Origin: an uncultured Enterococcus sp.
GTDB taxonomy: Bacteria; Bacillota; Bacilli; Lactobacillales; Enterococcaceae
DNA length: 64,000 nt
Direction of reading: 5' to 3'
Assembly (NCBI RefSeq): GCF_913775425.1
Contig: NZ_CAJYIS010000057.1
Span: 1-64,000 of the forward strand
Part shown: positions 11,269 to 20,139 of the stretch, in pieces
Position numbering within the stretch: the first letter of the stretch is position 1
Layout: each line of letters opens with the position of its first letter
Translations under genes and position numbers: made by a program
The notes under the pieces: generated by a model
What the model saw: the letters and a program-made list of their open reading frames with translations, nothing else
What the model was told of the DNA's origin: nothing
Database searches by the model: none

Positions 11269-12603
11269 ATGTATGATGTGATTGTGATAGGAAGTGGTCT
11301 AGCTGGTTTAACAGCAGCGTTTGGACTAAAAAAAGCGGGAAAATCTGTACTTGTCATCGAGCAGCGTTATTTTGGAGGTGTTGTCAATAATGCTGGGAGC
11401 ACACGTAAAAAAGAATTGGTGTCGATTTCAAAGCATTTTTTACAAAATCAACGCTACGCTAAATATGGAATCGCGACAAGCGAAACATTAGATTGGGAAA
11501 AAACATTAAATTGGATCAATACGATCGAGGAAAAGGAATCATTAGCACATGAACAAGCGTTAAGCCAAGCTGGTATCGATACACTTTTTGGACAGGCAAC
11601 CTTTGTTTCACCTCATGAAGTCAATGTTGACGGTATCGTGTATCAAGGTAAACAGTTTATCGTGGCAACAGGAGGAGAGGATCGTACCTTTACGTTTGAA
11701 GGCCATGAATTGACTCAGGATAGTGCAGCATTTTTGACACAGGCGACTTTGCCAAAAGAGATTTTATTGATCGGTGCTGGAATTATCTCATTTGCCTTCA
11801 TGACGATCGCCACAGCATTTGGAGCAACTGTCAATGTATGGCAACACAACGATCAAGCATTAAAAATTTTTGATCAAAGTTTCGTACGTCAATTGATTGA
11901 AATCAATAAAAAACGTGGTGTACAATTTGAATTTAATCAAACGATCGAGTCGATTGAACGTTTGGAAAATGGACGATTGAAAGTGACCAGTCAAACAGGA
12001 AAACAACAAGAAGTCGATGCTGTCTATCGTGTAGCAGGTCGAGTGGCTCAAGTGGACCATCTTGTTTTAGAAAAAGCAGCTGTCGAGTATGATCAACATG
12101 GGATTCATGTAAATGACTATCTTCAGACTACACAGCCACATATTTTTGCGTGCGGAGATTGTAATGATCAAGCTGTTCCTAAATTAGCAACGTATGCGGT
12201 ATTACAAGCTCAGTATTTAGTGGATCATCTGGTTCATCAAGAATTGGCACCGATTCGCTATCCATTACCTGCAATGTCAACATTTAGCCAGCCCAAACTA
12301 GCTCAGACTGGTGTCTTGATAAGTGAGGCTTTGATGCATCCTGAACAGTACGAAGTGGAAGAGTTAGATATGGACGATTGGTTAGACAGCCGAAAAATCG
12401 CTGAAGAAGGGGCACGTTTGAAAGTGATCAAACGAAAAAGTGATAACCGTATCGTAGGAGCCACTGCACTTGCTCAGGAAGCTGATTTGTTGATCAATTA
12501 TGTGACACAAGGGTTACATGCCAATTGGACGAAAGAGGAACGTCGAAATCAAGTATATGCTTATCCATCATTAGTCAATGAACTCGATCGCTTTTGGAGT
12601 TGA
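11269..12603 (+). CDS. FAD-dependent pyridine nucleotide-disulfide oxidoreductase family protein
   Basis: VIVIGSGLAGLTAAFGLKKAGKSVLVIEQ dinucleotide fold; IFACGDCND motif near the C-terminus. Confidence 0.85.
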   Translation: MYDVIVIGSGLAGLTAAFGLKKAGKSVLVIEQRYFGGVVNNAGSTRKKELVSISKHFLQNQRYAKYGIATSETLDWEKTLNWINTIEEKESLAHEQALSQAGIDTLFGQATFVSPHEVNVDGIVYQGKQFIVATGGEDRTFTFEGHELTQDSAAFLTQATLPKEILLIGAGIISFAFMTIATAFGATVNVWQHNDQALKIFDQSFVRQLIEINKKRGVQFEFNQTIESIERLENGRLKVTSQTGKQQEVDAVYRVAGRVAQVDHLVLEKAAVEYDQHGIHVNDYLQTTQPHIFACGDCNDQAVPKLATYAVLQAQYLVDHLVHQELAPIRYPLPAMSTFSQPKLAQTGVLISEALMHPEQYEVEELDMDDWLDSRKIAEEGARLKVIKRKSDNRIVGATALAQEADLLINYVTQGLHANWTKEERRNQVYAYPSLVNELDRFWS

Positions 12604-12786
12604 TTCAAAAAGTCATTTGCTATTTAGTAGCAGATGGCTTTTTTTTTTGTCTTTTATGAAACATTATTAAAAATAAAACTAAAAAATGTTGAAATAATAT
12701 TTCTTAAATTGTATACTATAGTTAGAAATATAATTTCAAAATACATACATAACGTACAGATGATTATAATAGAGAGGAAGAATAAT

Positions 12787-13683
12787 ATGACAAAAATCGA
12801 TTTAGATCAATTGGTTACCGAAAGACGCAATGAGCAAACGTCTAATTTAGATGAAATGAGTATTCAAGAAGCATTGGTTATCATGAATCAAGAAGATTTG
12901 AAAGTACCTGAAGCGATTTCGTTTGTTCTACCTGAAATCGAACAAGTGATTATAGCAGTCATTACAGCTTTTAAAGAAGGTGGACGTTTGATTTATATGG
13001 GAGCGGGAACGAGTGGTCGTTTAGGTGTTTTGGATGCGGCGGAGTGTGTACCAACTTTTGGTGTTTCTAGTGAAATGGTCGTAGGTCTTATCGCAGGTGG
13101 TCAACAGGCAATGACGAAAGCCGTAGAGGGTGCAGAAGATTCGACAGCATTAGGCGAAAAAGATTTGATCGAATTGGATCTTAAACAACAAGATATCGTA
13201 ATCGGGATCGCAGCGAGTGGACGTACTCCTTATGTTATCGGTGGCTTGGATTATGCTAGAAAAATTGGCGCAAAAACAGCGAGTTTAGCTTGCAATACGA
13301 ATGCTGAAATTAGTCAACATGCAGATTTTGCGATCGAAGTCGATGCTGGACCAGAATTTTTGACTGGTTCAACACGATTAAAATCAGGTAGTGCGCAAAA
13401 AATGATCTTAAATATGATCTCTACGATTAGTATGATCGGGATTGGAAAAGTCTTTCATAATTTAATGGTCGATGTTCAACCTACGAATGCTAAACTAGTG
13501 GAGCGCTCAAAACGGATCATCATGCAAGCGACTGATGTTTCTTACGAAGTCGCAACGGATTATTTTGAACAAGCTGATCAAGAAGTAAAACTTGCAATTG
13601 TCATGATTTTAACCAACTCTTCAAAGAGCGAAGCACAGAAAAAATTAATTGAAGCAAATGGTTTCATTAAACATACGATTTAA
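12787..13683 (+). CDS. murQ: N-acetylmuramic acid 6-phosphate etherase
   Basis: [23 protein letters not shown] and [18 protein letters not shown]; start at ATG 12787 after RBS gagaggaag. Confidence 0.93.
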   Translation: MTKIDLDQLVTERRNEQTSNLDEMSIQEALVIMNQEDLKVPEAISFVLPEIEQVIIAVITAFKEGGRLIYMGAGTSGRLGVLDAAECVPTFGVSSEMVVGLIAGGQQAMTKAVEGAEDSTALGEKDLIELDLKQQDIVIGIAASGRTPYVIGGLDYARKIGAKTASLACNTNAEISQHADFAIEVDAGPEFLTGSTRLKSGSAQKMILNMISTISMIGIGKVFHNLMVDVQPTNAKLVERSKRIIMQATDVSYEVATDYFEQADQEVKLAIVMILTNSSKSEAQKKLIEANGFIKHTI

Positions 13684-13757
13684 ATGGATGCGATGTGATC
13701 TAGAATGCCAGAATCCAACGATTCGGGATTTAAGATCATATTACATCCATTTTTTTG
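13684..13757 (+). terminator. Long intrinsic terminator after murQ
   Basis: ATGGATG..ATGTGATCT ... AGATCATAT.ACATCCAT followed by TTTTTT. Confidence 0.75.
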
Positions 13758-13807
13758 TCTAACTCGCTATGGTATACTAGTTCCGTTCAAGAAAGGAAGA
13801 AAGAAAT

Positions 13808-14029
13808 ATGACATTTGAAGAAATCTTACCTGCATTAAAACAAGGAAAAAAAATTATCCGTCAAGGTTGGAGCGGATTTGAATTATATGTGACGCTCGTT
13901 CAAGACGATGTATTTGATGGCTGTCCAGTCACGCCTTACTTTTTGATCAAAACAAGTGATGAAGGATTTTCTAGTTTTGCGCCGACTGTTTGCGATATTT
14001 TAGCCAATGATTGGGTACTAGTGGAATGA
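13808..14029 (+). CDS. DUF2829 (Tad2-like) small protein
   Basis: MTFEEILPALKQGKKIIRQGWSG ... LANDWVLVE, the DUF2829 start and end signature. Confidence 0.8.
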   Translation: MTFEEILPALKQGKKIIRQGWSGFELYVTLVQDDVFDGCPVTPYFLIKTSDEGFSSFAPTVCDILANDWVLVE

Positions 14030-14769
14030 ACCACTATGAATCATTAGCAAAAAAAGTAGTATTGATCACAGGTGTGGCTTCTGGGATCGGTGAAGCGCAA
14101 GCAGCGGCTTTTTTGGCACAAGGAGCTTACGTGTATGGGATCGATAAACAACCGATGATTCGTACGATGGGAGAAAATTTTCATTTTAAACAAGTCGATG
14201 TGACCGATCCTACCCAGCTTGAAGCGGCAGTAATGACTTGTGAGCATACCGTTGGTTCTGTTGATATTTTGGTGAATACGGCAGGGATCTTGGATGAGTA
14301 TCGTCCGCTTTTAGAAACGACAGAGACACTTTTTCAAACAATCTATGAAACCAATTTATTGAGTTATTTTCGTTTGACCAAGCGAGTATTACCGACAATG
14401 CTTGAAAAAGGATCTGGTGTGATCATCAATATGGCTTCGATAGCCGGGTTAGTAGCCGGTGGGGGAGGTATTGCGTATACGACATTCAAGCATGCAGTGG
14501 TCGGATTTACGAAGCAACTTGCTTTAGATTATGCAGATCAAGGGATTTCGGTCAAAGCGATTGCACCTGGTGCGATCAAAACACCGATGAATGCTGCGGA
14601 TTTTCAAGGTGATGGTATGATCGCAAAATGGGTCGCTAAAGAAACACCGGTCAAACGTTGGGCGAGTGCAGATGAAGTTGCCGAGCTGACTTTATTTTTA
14701 GCGAGTGAGCAAGCCAGTTACTTACAAGGGGCAGTTGTTCCGATCGATGGCGGTTGGACGTTGAAATAG
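14026..14769 (+). CDS. SDR family oxidoreductase
   Basis: LITGVASGIGEAQA, YTTFKHAV catalytic region; ATGA overlap with the upstream stop codon. Confidence 0.9.
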   Translation: MNHYESLAKKVVLITGVASGIGEAQAAAFLAQGAYVYGIDKQPMIRTMGENFHFKQVDVTDPTQLEAAVMTCEHTVGSVDILVNTAGILDEYRPLLETTETLFQTIYETNLLSYFRLTKRVLPTMLEKGSGVIINMASIAGLVAGGGGIAYTTFKHAVVGFTKQLALDYADQGISVKAIAPGAIKTPMNAADFQGDGMIAKWVAKETPVKRWASADEVAELTLFLASEQASYLQGAVVPIDGGWTLK

Positions 14770-14808
14770 TTCTTGTTTTCCTGTAAGATAACAACTAGCG
14801 GTAAACGC

Positions 14809-14889
14809 CCTACAACACTTCAGTTGGAACTTATTCCCGTCCTTTGGTTGTAGGTATCAAGCGAGTCGGATAGACTTGTAAAGGAGAAG
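14809..14889 (+). promoter_or_regulatory. preQ1-II (COG4708-type) riboswitch
   Basis: CCTACAAC/GTTGTAGG stem; loop TCCTTT complementary to 3' AAAGGA that includes the SD; hairpin CGAGTC-GGATA-GACTTG between them; directly upstream of a QueT-family gene. Confidence 0.8.
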
Positions 14890-14893
14890 TATT

Positions 14894-15400
14894 TTGGAAA
14901 AGAATCAAGAAGTAACACGTACGCTGACGACAAGTGAAATGGCTAAATTAGCAATCGTTACAGGATTATATGTTGCGATTACCCTTTTGCTTGCAGTAAT
15001 CAGTTTTGGAGCGATTCAAGTTCGCTTATCTGAAATGTTTAATTATCTATCGTTATACAACAAAAAATATATTTGGGCAGTCACACTAGGTGTACTGATC
15101 GCCAATCTATTGTCACCACTTGGCATGTTAGATGTCGTTGTGGGGAGTGTGAGTACATTGATCGTATTATGGATCAATTATTCTCTCACACGTAAAATTC
15201 GATCAAGAAAAATTCAAATGATCGTTACTGCAATCGTTTTTGCTTTTTCGATGTTCACCATCGCGGGACAGTTGACATTAGTGAGTGGGCTACCGTTTTT
15301 CATCAATTGGTTGATTATTGGTTTAGGTGAACTGGCTTCGATGGCAGTCGGTGGTGTGATCATTTACTGGGTCGCTAAACGAATCGACTTTACAAAATAA
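14894..15400 (+). CDS. queT: QueT family queuosine-precursor transporter
   Basis: Small multi-TM protein, AVISFGAIQVRLSEMFNYLSLYNKKYIWAVTLGVLIANLLSPLGMLD; TTG start with SD AAGGAG. Confidence 0.88.
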   Translation: MEKNQEVTRTLTTSEMAKLAIVTGLYVAITLLLAVISFGAIQVRLSEMFNYLSLYNKKYIWAVTLGVLIANLLSPLGMLDVVVGSVSTLIVLWINYSLTRKIRSRKIQMIVTAIVFAFSMFTIAGQLTLVSGLPFFINWLIIGLGELASMAVGGVIIYWVAKRIDFTK

Positions 15401-15421
15401 AATAGATTTAGGGAATAGGAA

Positions 15422-15456
15422 AAAGAACGACTAATTGTTAGTGGTTCTTTTTTTCT
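15422..15456 (+). terminator. Intrinsic terminator
   Basis: AAAGAACGACTAA-TTG-TTAGTGGTTCTTTTTTT. Confidence 0.8.
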
Positions 15457-15504
15457 TTGCAAAATTTCCGTTATAATAAGGTAAACGAAATCAGAGGAGA
15501 GTTT

Positions 15505-16701
15505 ATGAAATTATTACATACTGCCGATTGGCATATTGGACGAACGTTAAACGGGTTTCGTCTTTATGAAGAACAAGTGCATGCTTATGAACAAATCGTG
15601 GCACTAGCTAAAAAAGAACAAGTCGATGGCATCGTGATCGCAGGAGATCTATACGATCGTTCGATTCCACCACTTGAAGCTGTGGAGCTATTAAATCAAA
15701 TGATCGAACGTTTAGTCTGTGAAGAACAGTTTCCAGTTTATGCCATCAGCGGTAATCATGACAGTGCGAAACGACTTAGTTTTGGTCAGACATTTTATTC
15801 GATGGCTGATTTTCATTTAGGTACGTCACTAAAACAAAGTATCTCACCGATCGAAACGCAAGAAGCGCAGGTTTATCTATTGCCTTTTGTCGATCCAAGT
15901 GAGATTCGGATTTTTTGTCAACAAGAATTAGCTGAAACACCAGACGTCGTACAAACGTATAAAACCATCACTCAAGGTGTTACACGTTTGATTAGTGAAA
16001 TGAAGAAAACTATGGATCCATCTAAAAAACAAATCTTGATCACTCACTTTGCAGTTACAAAAACGGTAGAGGATCAAACCTTAACAAATTTGCGTATTTC
16101 AGAAACGACATCGACTGTTGGAGGATTAGCGACTTTACCTAGTCATTTGTTTGCTGATTTTGATTATGTCGCTTTAGGCCATATTCACACGCACTTAGCT
16201 AGTCCAGAAGAGAACATCGTATACAGTGGAAGCCCAATCCATTTTCATAGTCAAGAAGCGCAGCGAGAAAAGCAAAAAGGTGTTTACCTAGTCACACTCG
16301 ATGAACAAGGTGTCACGAAAACCTTTCATCCTTTAACAGTCAAAAAGCCGATCGTGACATTAGCGGCTTCTTTTGAAACATTATGCGATCCACTTTTTTA
16401 TCAAAATCAACCTGTTCAAGCTGCTTGGTTTAGTCTCCATCTTGTCGACTATGATCGCCGTGCTCTAGCAGGTGTCAATATTCGAGCACGCTTAGAAGAA
16501 ATCTACGGTAAAGGGATCGTGGACTTGACGTTTGAAGAACTTGAACGAAACAATCAAGAAAAAACGGTGAGCACAGTTGAAAAAATGGCTCCTGAAGAGA
16601 CGATCGCTACCTTTTACGAAACCATTGCCAAACGTCCTCCGTCTGACTATCAAAAACAGCTGATCGAAACACTTTTAATCAACACAGCAAAGGAGAACTA
16701 A
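15505..16701 (+). CDS. sbcD: Exonuclease SbcD
   Basis: MKLLHTADWHIGRTLNG, GDLYDRSIPP, SGNHDS motifs; start at ATG 15505. Confidence 0.95.
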   Translation: MKLLHTADWHIGRTLNGFRLYEEQVHAYEQIVALAKKEQVDGIVIAGDLYDRSIPPLEAVELLNQMIERLVCEEQFPVYAISGNHDSAKRLSFGQTFYSMADFHLGTSLKQSISPIETQEAQVYLLPFVDPSEIRIFCQQELAETPDVVQTYKTITQGVTRLISEMKKTMDPSKKQILITHFAVTKTVEDQTLTNLRISETTSTVGGLATLPSHLFADFDYVALGHIHTHLASPEENIVYSGSPIHFHSQEAQREKQKGVYLVTLDEQGVTKTFHPLTVKKPIVTLAASFETLCDPLFYQNQPVQAAWFSLHLVDYDRRALAGVNIRARLEEIYGKGIVDLTFEELERNNQEKTVSTVEKMAPEETIATFYETIAKRPPSDYQKQLIETLLINTAKEN

Positions 16702-16702
16702 T

Positions 16703-19700
16703 ATGAAACCTGTGCAACTAGAAGCGACGAATTTTGGACCTTATCGTAAATTGAAATTGAATTTTGAGGATCTAGAGCAAGCACCATTATTTTTGATCAG
16801 TGGGGATACCGGAGCTGGAAAGAGTACTCTTTTTGATGCAATGACCGTTGCATTGTTTTCGCAAACCACAAGTACGCGTAAAGTAGAAGAAATGCGGTCG
16901 ACGTTTGCAACGCCAGAAGATCCATTGACAAAAATCATTTTTTATTTTCGTCAACAAGAAACGCTATATAAAATCGAGCGCGAGATCAAACAAGAAAAAA
17001 AAGCGGCTCGCGGTTCGAAGATTATCGAACACAAGGCTACCGCCAGATTGGTCAGTATCACAGCCGTCGATGGTATAGAACAAGAAGTATTAGCGAGTAA
17101 ACCTAGTGACGTAGGACAGATGATTCAAGAATTGCTGCAAATCAATGCAGAACAATTTAAGCAAATCATCTTACTTCCACAAAATGAAGTGCAAAAATTT
17201 TTACACTCAAAAACCGAAGAAAAATTACCGATCTTAAAAACGATTTTTGGGACACAGATTTTTACAAAATTTACAAAATCTTTGGAGAATGCTTATCGTG
17301 ATGCTAAAAAAGATGCTGAAAGCTTACAGCAAACGCTAGCAGATCTTTATCTTAGTCCAAGCTGGCCAGAAGAGATCAAAGAGCGATTCCAACAAACACC
17401 AGAAGCTGAGAAAAAAACAGTAATGATGGAAGTTTTGGCCCAACATGAAGCGCTTGTAGAAAAACAGCAGAAAACTGTTTTAAACCAGTTAGAGCGATAT
17501 AAACAGCATGAAAAAAGTTATGAACACGCGGCCATCTTTCAAACAAAAGTCGATCGTTTAGCCGAATTAACGACACGTTATCAACAAGAAATCGTAGAGC
17601 TCACTTCTCAGTACCACGAACAAAAAAACGCCTACGCGCAATTTCAACAAGTTCAGCCATTGCTTGCCGTGTTGGAGTATCAAACGCGTGATGAAAAAAA
17701 ATTGAGCGAACTTGATCACGAAATCAAGTCAGTCAAACAACAAATCACTACTACACAAGAAACGCAGCAACAATTAACTGAACAATATGCTTGTTATCAA
17801 GCAAAAGAAGCAGAGATAGCTACAAAACGAACACTTAGCTTACAATTGGAAGAATATGATCAAGCAGCTAAACGGTTGACAGTAGAAACTAACCGAAAAC
17901 AGCAAGCATTCATTCAACTAACAAAACAGCAAAAACAAAAAGAGCATCTGGAAGAACAACTCCAGCGTGTAATTGCTAAACAAGTAGTCTTGAAAGAAAA
18001 TCTGGAGCAACAAGTTGGATATGAAACCGCATTTCATAAGTTTTATCAAATAAAAGAACAATGTTCCAAGTGGCAAGACGAGTTATTAAAGCTTACGACA
18101 ACCCACGACAAACTTGAACAAAGTGAGCAACAATACGCACAGCATCAAGCGTCACTGGCAACTAAAATGCAACAACGCGTTAAGTTAGAAGCGCAAGTCG
18201 TTCATTTAGAAAGCAAACGTCGCAACTTGATGATTGCACAATTACAAGCAGAACTGCGACCAGATGAGCCTTGTATCGTTTGTGGTTCAACTACGCATCA
18301 ACTCAAAACGGATAGTCTTGCAGATGAAAGTCAACTGCTGAAACAGTTGCAAGAACTTGAACTTGTACGTAAAGAGCATCAAGATTGCCAAGTGGCTTGT
18401 GCGCAGCTCGAACAAACACTTCTCACCTTAAAAACACAACAGGAGGAATATCAACAGACGATCGCGCAATTAAAAGTGGAATGTGAAACGCTTTATGGAA
18501 CGCTTACGACGTTTAGTGAATTTTCATTATCTGCAGATGCCTCCATACAAGTCATCAAAACCTATCTAAACGAACAAGAAGAGGCATTAAATCAACAAAA
18601 AGAACAGTACGAAACGCAACTTATACAGATCGAGTCATTTGAACAACAACGTGTGGAATGTGAACAAGCAATCACTGAAAGCAAACGTGAAGAAACACAG
18701 CAACAACTCATTTTTGATGCGGCCAAAGCCGAAATCGAACAACTACATCATGGCTATCCGGATCTTGATTCTGATGGTGACTATCTAAAACAAAAGGAAA
18801 ATTTACAAACGGAGCTTTCGACATATGATGAAGCATGCACTGCATTGAAAAATGAAGAGCGCCAAGTAGCACAGCAAGTTTTGACACTTCAAGTCACACT
18901 CGATCATTTAAAAGAACAACAACTTGCGTATCAACAAGCATTGAGCGAAACAGAGAAAAAAATCGACACGTTGTTACCAGAGGGCATGACGAAACAAACG
19001 GCGATAGAGCAATTAACACAAGTAGAGATTGCAAAAGAATGGGATGCATTTATTCGTCGGTATGAAGAAAAACAAAGTTATTTAGCTGAGGAGATCGCTG
19101 CTTTAAAACAGACGGTCGAATTGCAAGAACCAGTAGATTTAGCTCAGCTAAAAGTTGCAAAAGAACAGGCTGAACAAGTTTATCAAACGAGTATGGCGCA
19201 CTTGACTCGTCTGGAGACGATTTTAGATCAAATGCGACAAGTTGCACATTCGATTACCGCTATTTTAGAGACACAAGGGATCAAAGGCCAACAATTTAAT
19301 GAACTGAGCGAGTTGTATCAAATCATCAAAGGGGTGAAGGGATCCAAGTTGAAATTGGAAACCTATGTCGCCCAAGAATATCTAGAAAAAGTCTTGACCC
19401 ATGCCAATCGTCATTACATCAAACAATTGACTAAAGGAAGATATGAGTTTTTACTAAACACAACTCAAGTGAGTGGCCAACGAGATACCGGGCTAGATAT
19501 CGATATCTTTGACTTTTCAACTGGAACGATTCGTTCAACCAAAACCCTATCTGGTGGAGAGACCTTTATTGCAGCCTTATCGATTGCTTTATCTCTATCT
19601 GAAGTCGTACAAACGACGACAAATGGAGCGTTGATCGATGCTTTGTTTATTGATGAGGGATTTGGTTCACTTGATCGAGATACTCTTGAACAAGCGATGG

Positions 19701-19843
19701 AAGCTTTGGAACAAATTGGTGAAAATCGTATGGTGGGTGTGATCAGTCATGTGGATGAAATGAAAGAACGGATCGGTCAACAAATCTGGATCAAAAAACT
19801 TGGCAATGGCCAGAGTACATTAGCGGTTCAAGAATTAAAATAA
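16703..19843 (+). CDS. sbcC: Exonuclease SbcC
   Basis: Walker A GDTGAGKSTLFD, coiled coils, zinc hook EPCIVCGS, C-terminal LSGGETFIAALSIALSLS and LFIDEGFGSLD. Confidence 0.95.
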   Translation: MKPVQLEATNFGPYRKLKLNFEDLEQAPLFLISGDTGAGKSTLFDAMTVALFSQTTSTRKVEEMRSTFATPEDPLTKIIFYFRQQETLYKIEREIKQEKKAARGSKIIEHKATARLVSITAVDGIEQEVLASKPSDVGQMIQELLQINAEQFKQIILLPQNEVQKFLHSKTEEKLPILKTIFGTQIFTKFTKSLENAYRDAKKDAESLQQTLADLYLSPSWPEEIKERFQQTPEAEKKTVMMEVLAQHEALVEKQQKTVLNQLERYKQHEKSYEHAAIFQTKVDRLAELTTRYQQEIVELTSQYHEQKNAYAQFQQVQPLLAVLEYQTRDEKKLSELDHEIKSVKQQITTTQETQQQLTEQYACYQAKEAEIATKRTLSLQLEEYDQAAKRLTVETNRKQQAFIQLTKQQKQKEHLEEQLQRVIAKQVVLKENLEQQVGYETAFHKFYQIKEQCSKWQDELLKLTTTHDKLEQSEQQYAQHQASLATKMQQRVKLEAQVVHLESKRRNLMIAQLQAELRPDEPCIVCGSTTHQLKTDSLADESQLLKQLQELELVRKEHQDCQVACAQLEQTLLTLKTQQEEYQQTIAQLKVECETLYGTLTTFSEFSLSADASIQVIKTYLNEQEEALNQQKEQYETQLIQIESFEQQRVECEQAITESKREETQQQLIFDAAKAEIEQLHHGYPDLDSDGDYLKQKENLQTELSTYDEACTALKNEERQVAQQVLTLQVTLDHLKEQQLAYQQALSETEKKIDTLLPEGMTKQTAIEQLTQVEIAKEWDAFIRRYEEKQSYLAEEIAALKQTVELQEPVDLAQLKVAKEQAEQVYQTSMAHLTRLETILDQMRQVAHSITAILETQGIKGQQFNELSELYQIIKGVKGSKLKLETYVAQEYLEKVLTHANRHYIKQLTKGRYEFLLNTTQVSGQRDTGLDIDIFDFSTGTIRSTKTLSGGETFIAALSIALSLSEVVQTTTNGALIDALFIDEGFGSLDRDTLEQAMEALEQIGENRMVGVISHVDEMKERIGQQIWIKKLGNGQSTLAVQELK

Positions 19844-19988
19844 ATGTTATTTAATTTCAGAGATAGTATATAGGAAGAAAACCTCTTTCTGTTCATATTT
19901 TTTTTAAGAGACTAATTTTATAACGAAGGACGCTTGTTTTAAAATTGATTCTTTTGTGAAGACATAAAAAAAGGAGTAAGCATCTACC

Positions 19989-20017
19989 TTGAAAACAGTT
20001 ATTTTTTATGATAAGAT
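19989..20017 (+). promoter_or_regulatory. Putative sigma-70-type promoter for the P-type ATPase transcript
   Basis: TTGAAA, 17-nt spacer, TAAGAT. Confidence 0.5.
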
Positions 20018-20044
20018 AAACTTAACTTAATAAAACAAAAGGTT

Positions 20045-20109
20045 GAGCGCAAGCTTCAAGACGTAGTCCCCAAGGGTGAGGGGACGGTCTTGTCGTGCGC
20101 TCTTTTTTT
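20045..20109 (+). promoter_or_regulatory. 5'UTR terminator/attenuator-like extended hairpin
   Basis: GAGCGCA [CAAGAC [GTCCCC AAGGGTGA GGGGAC] GTCTTG] TGCGCTC followed by TTTTTTT, just before the ATPase CDS. Confidence 0.75.
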
Positions 20110-20139
20110 GTGTTCAAAGATGAAAGGATGAGGACATAT

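Noticed and set aside
12634-12786. N-terminal extension of the murQ ORF
   Set aside because: The extension covers AT-rich intergenic sequence; ATG 12787 has a good RBS and gives the expected MurQ N-terminus.
20045-20109. Hairpin before the P-type ATPase as a yybP-ykoY Mn2+ riboswitch
   Set aside because: The conserved GGGGAGUAG and GUCAACA segments are absent; kept only as an unassigned attenuator.
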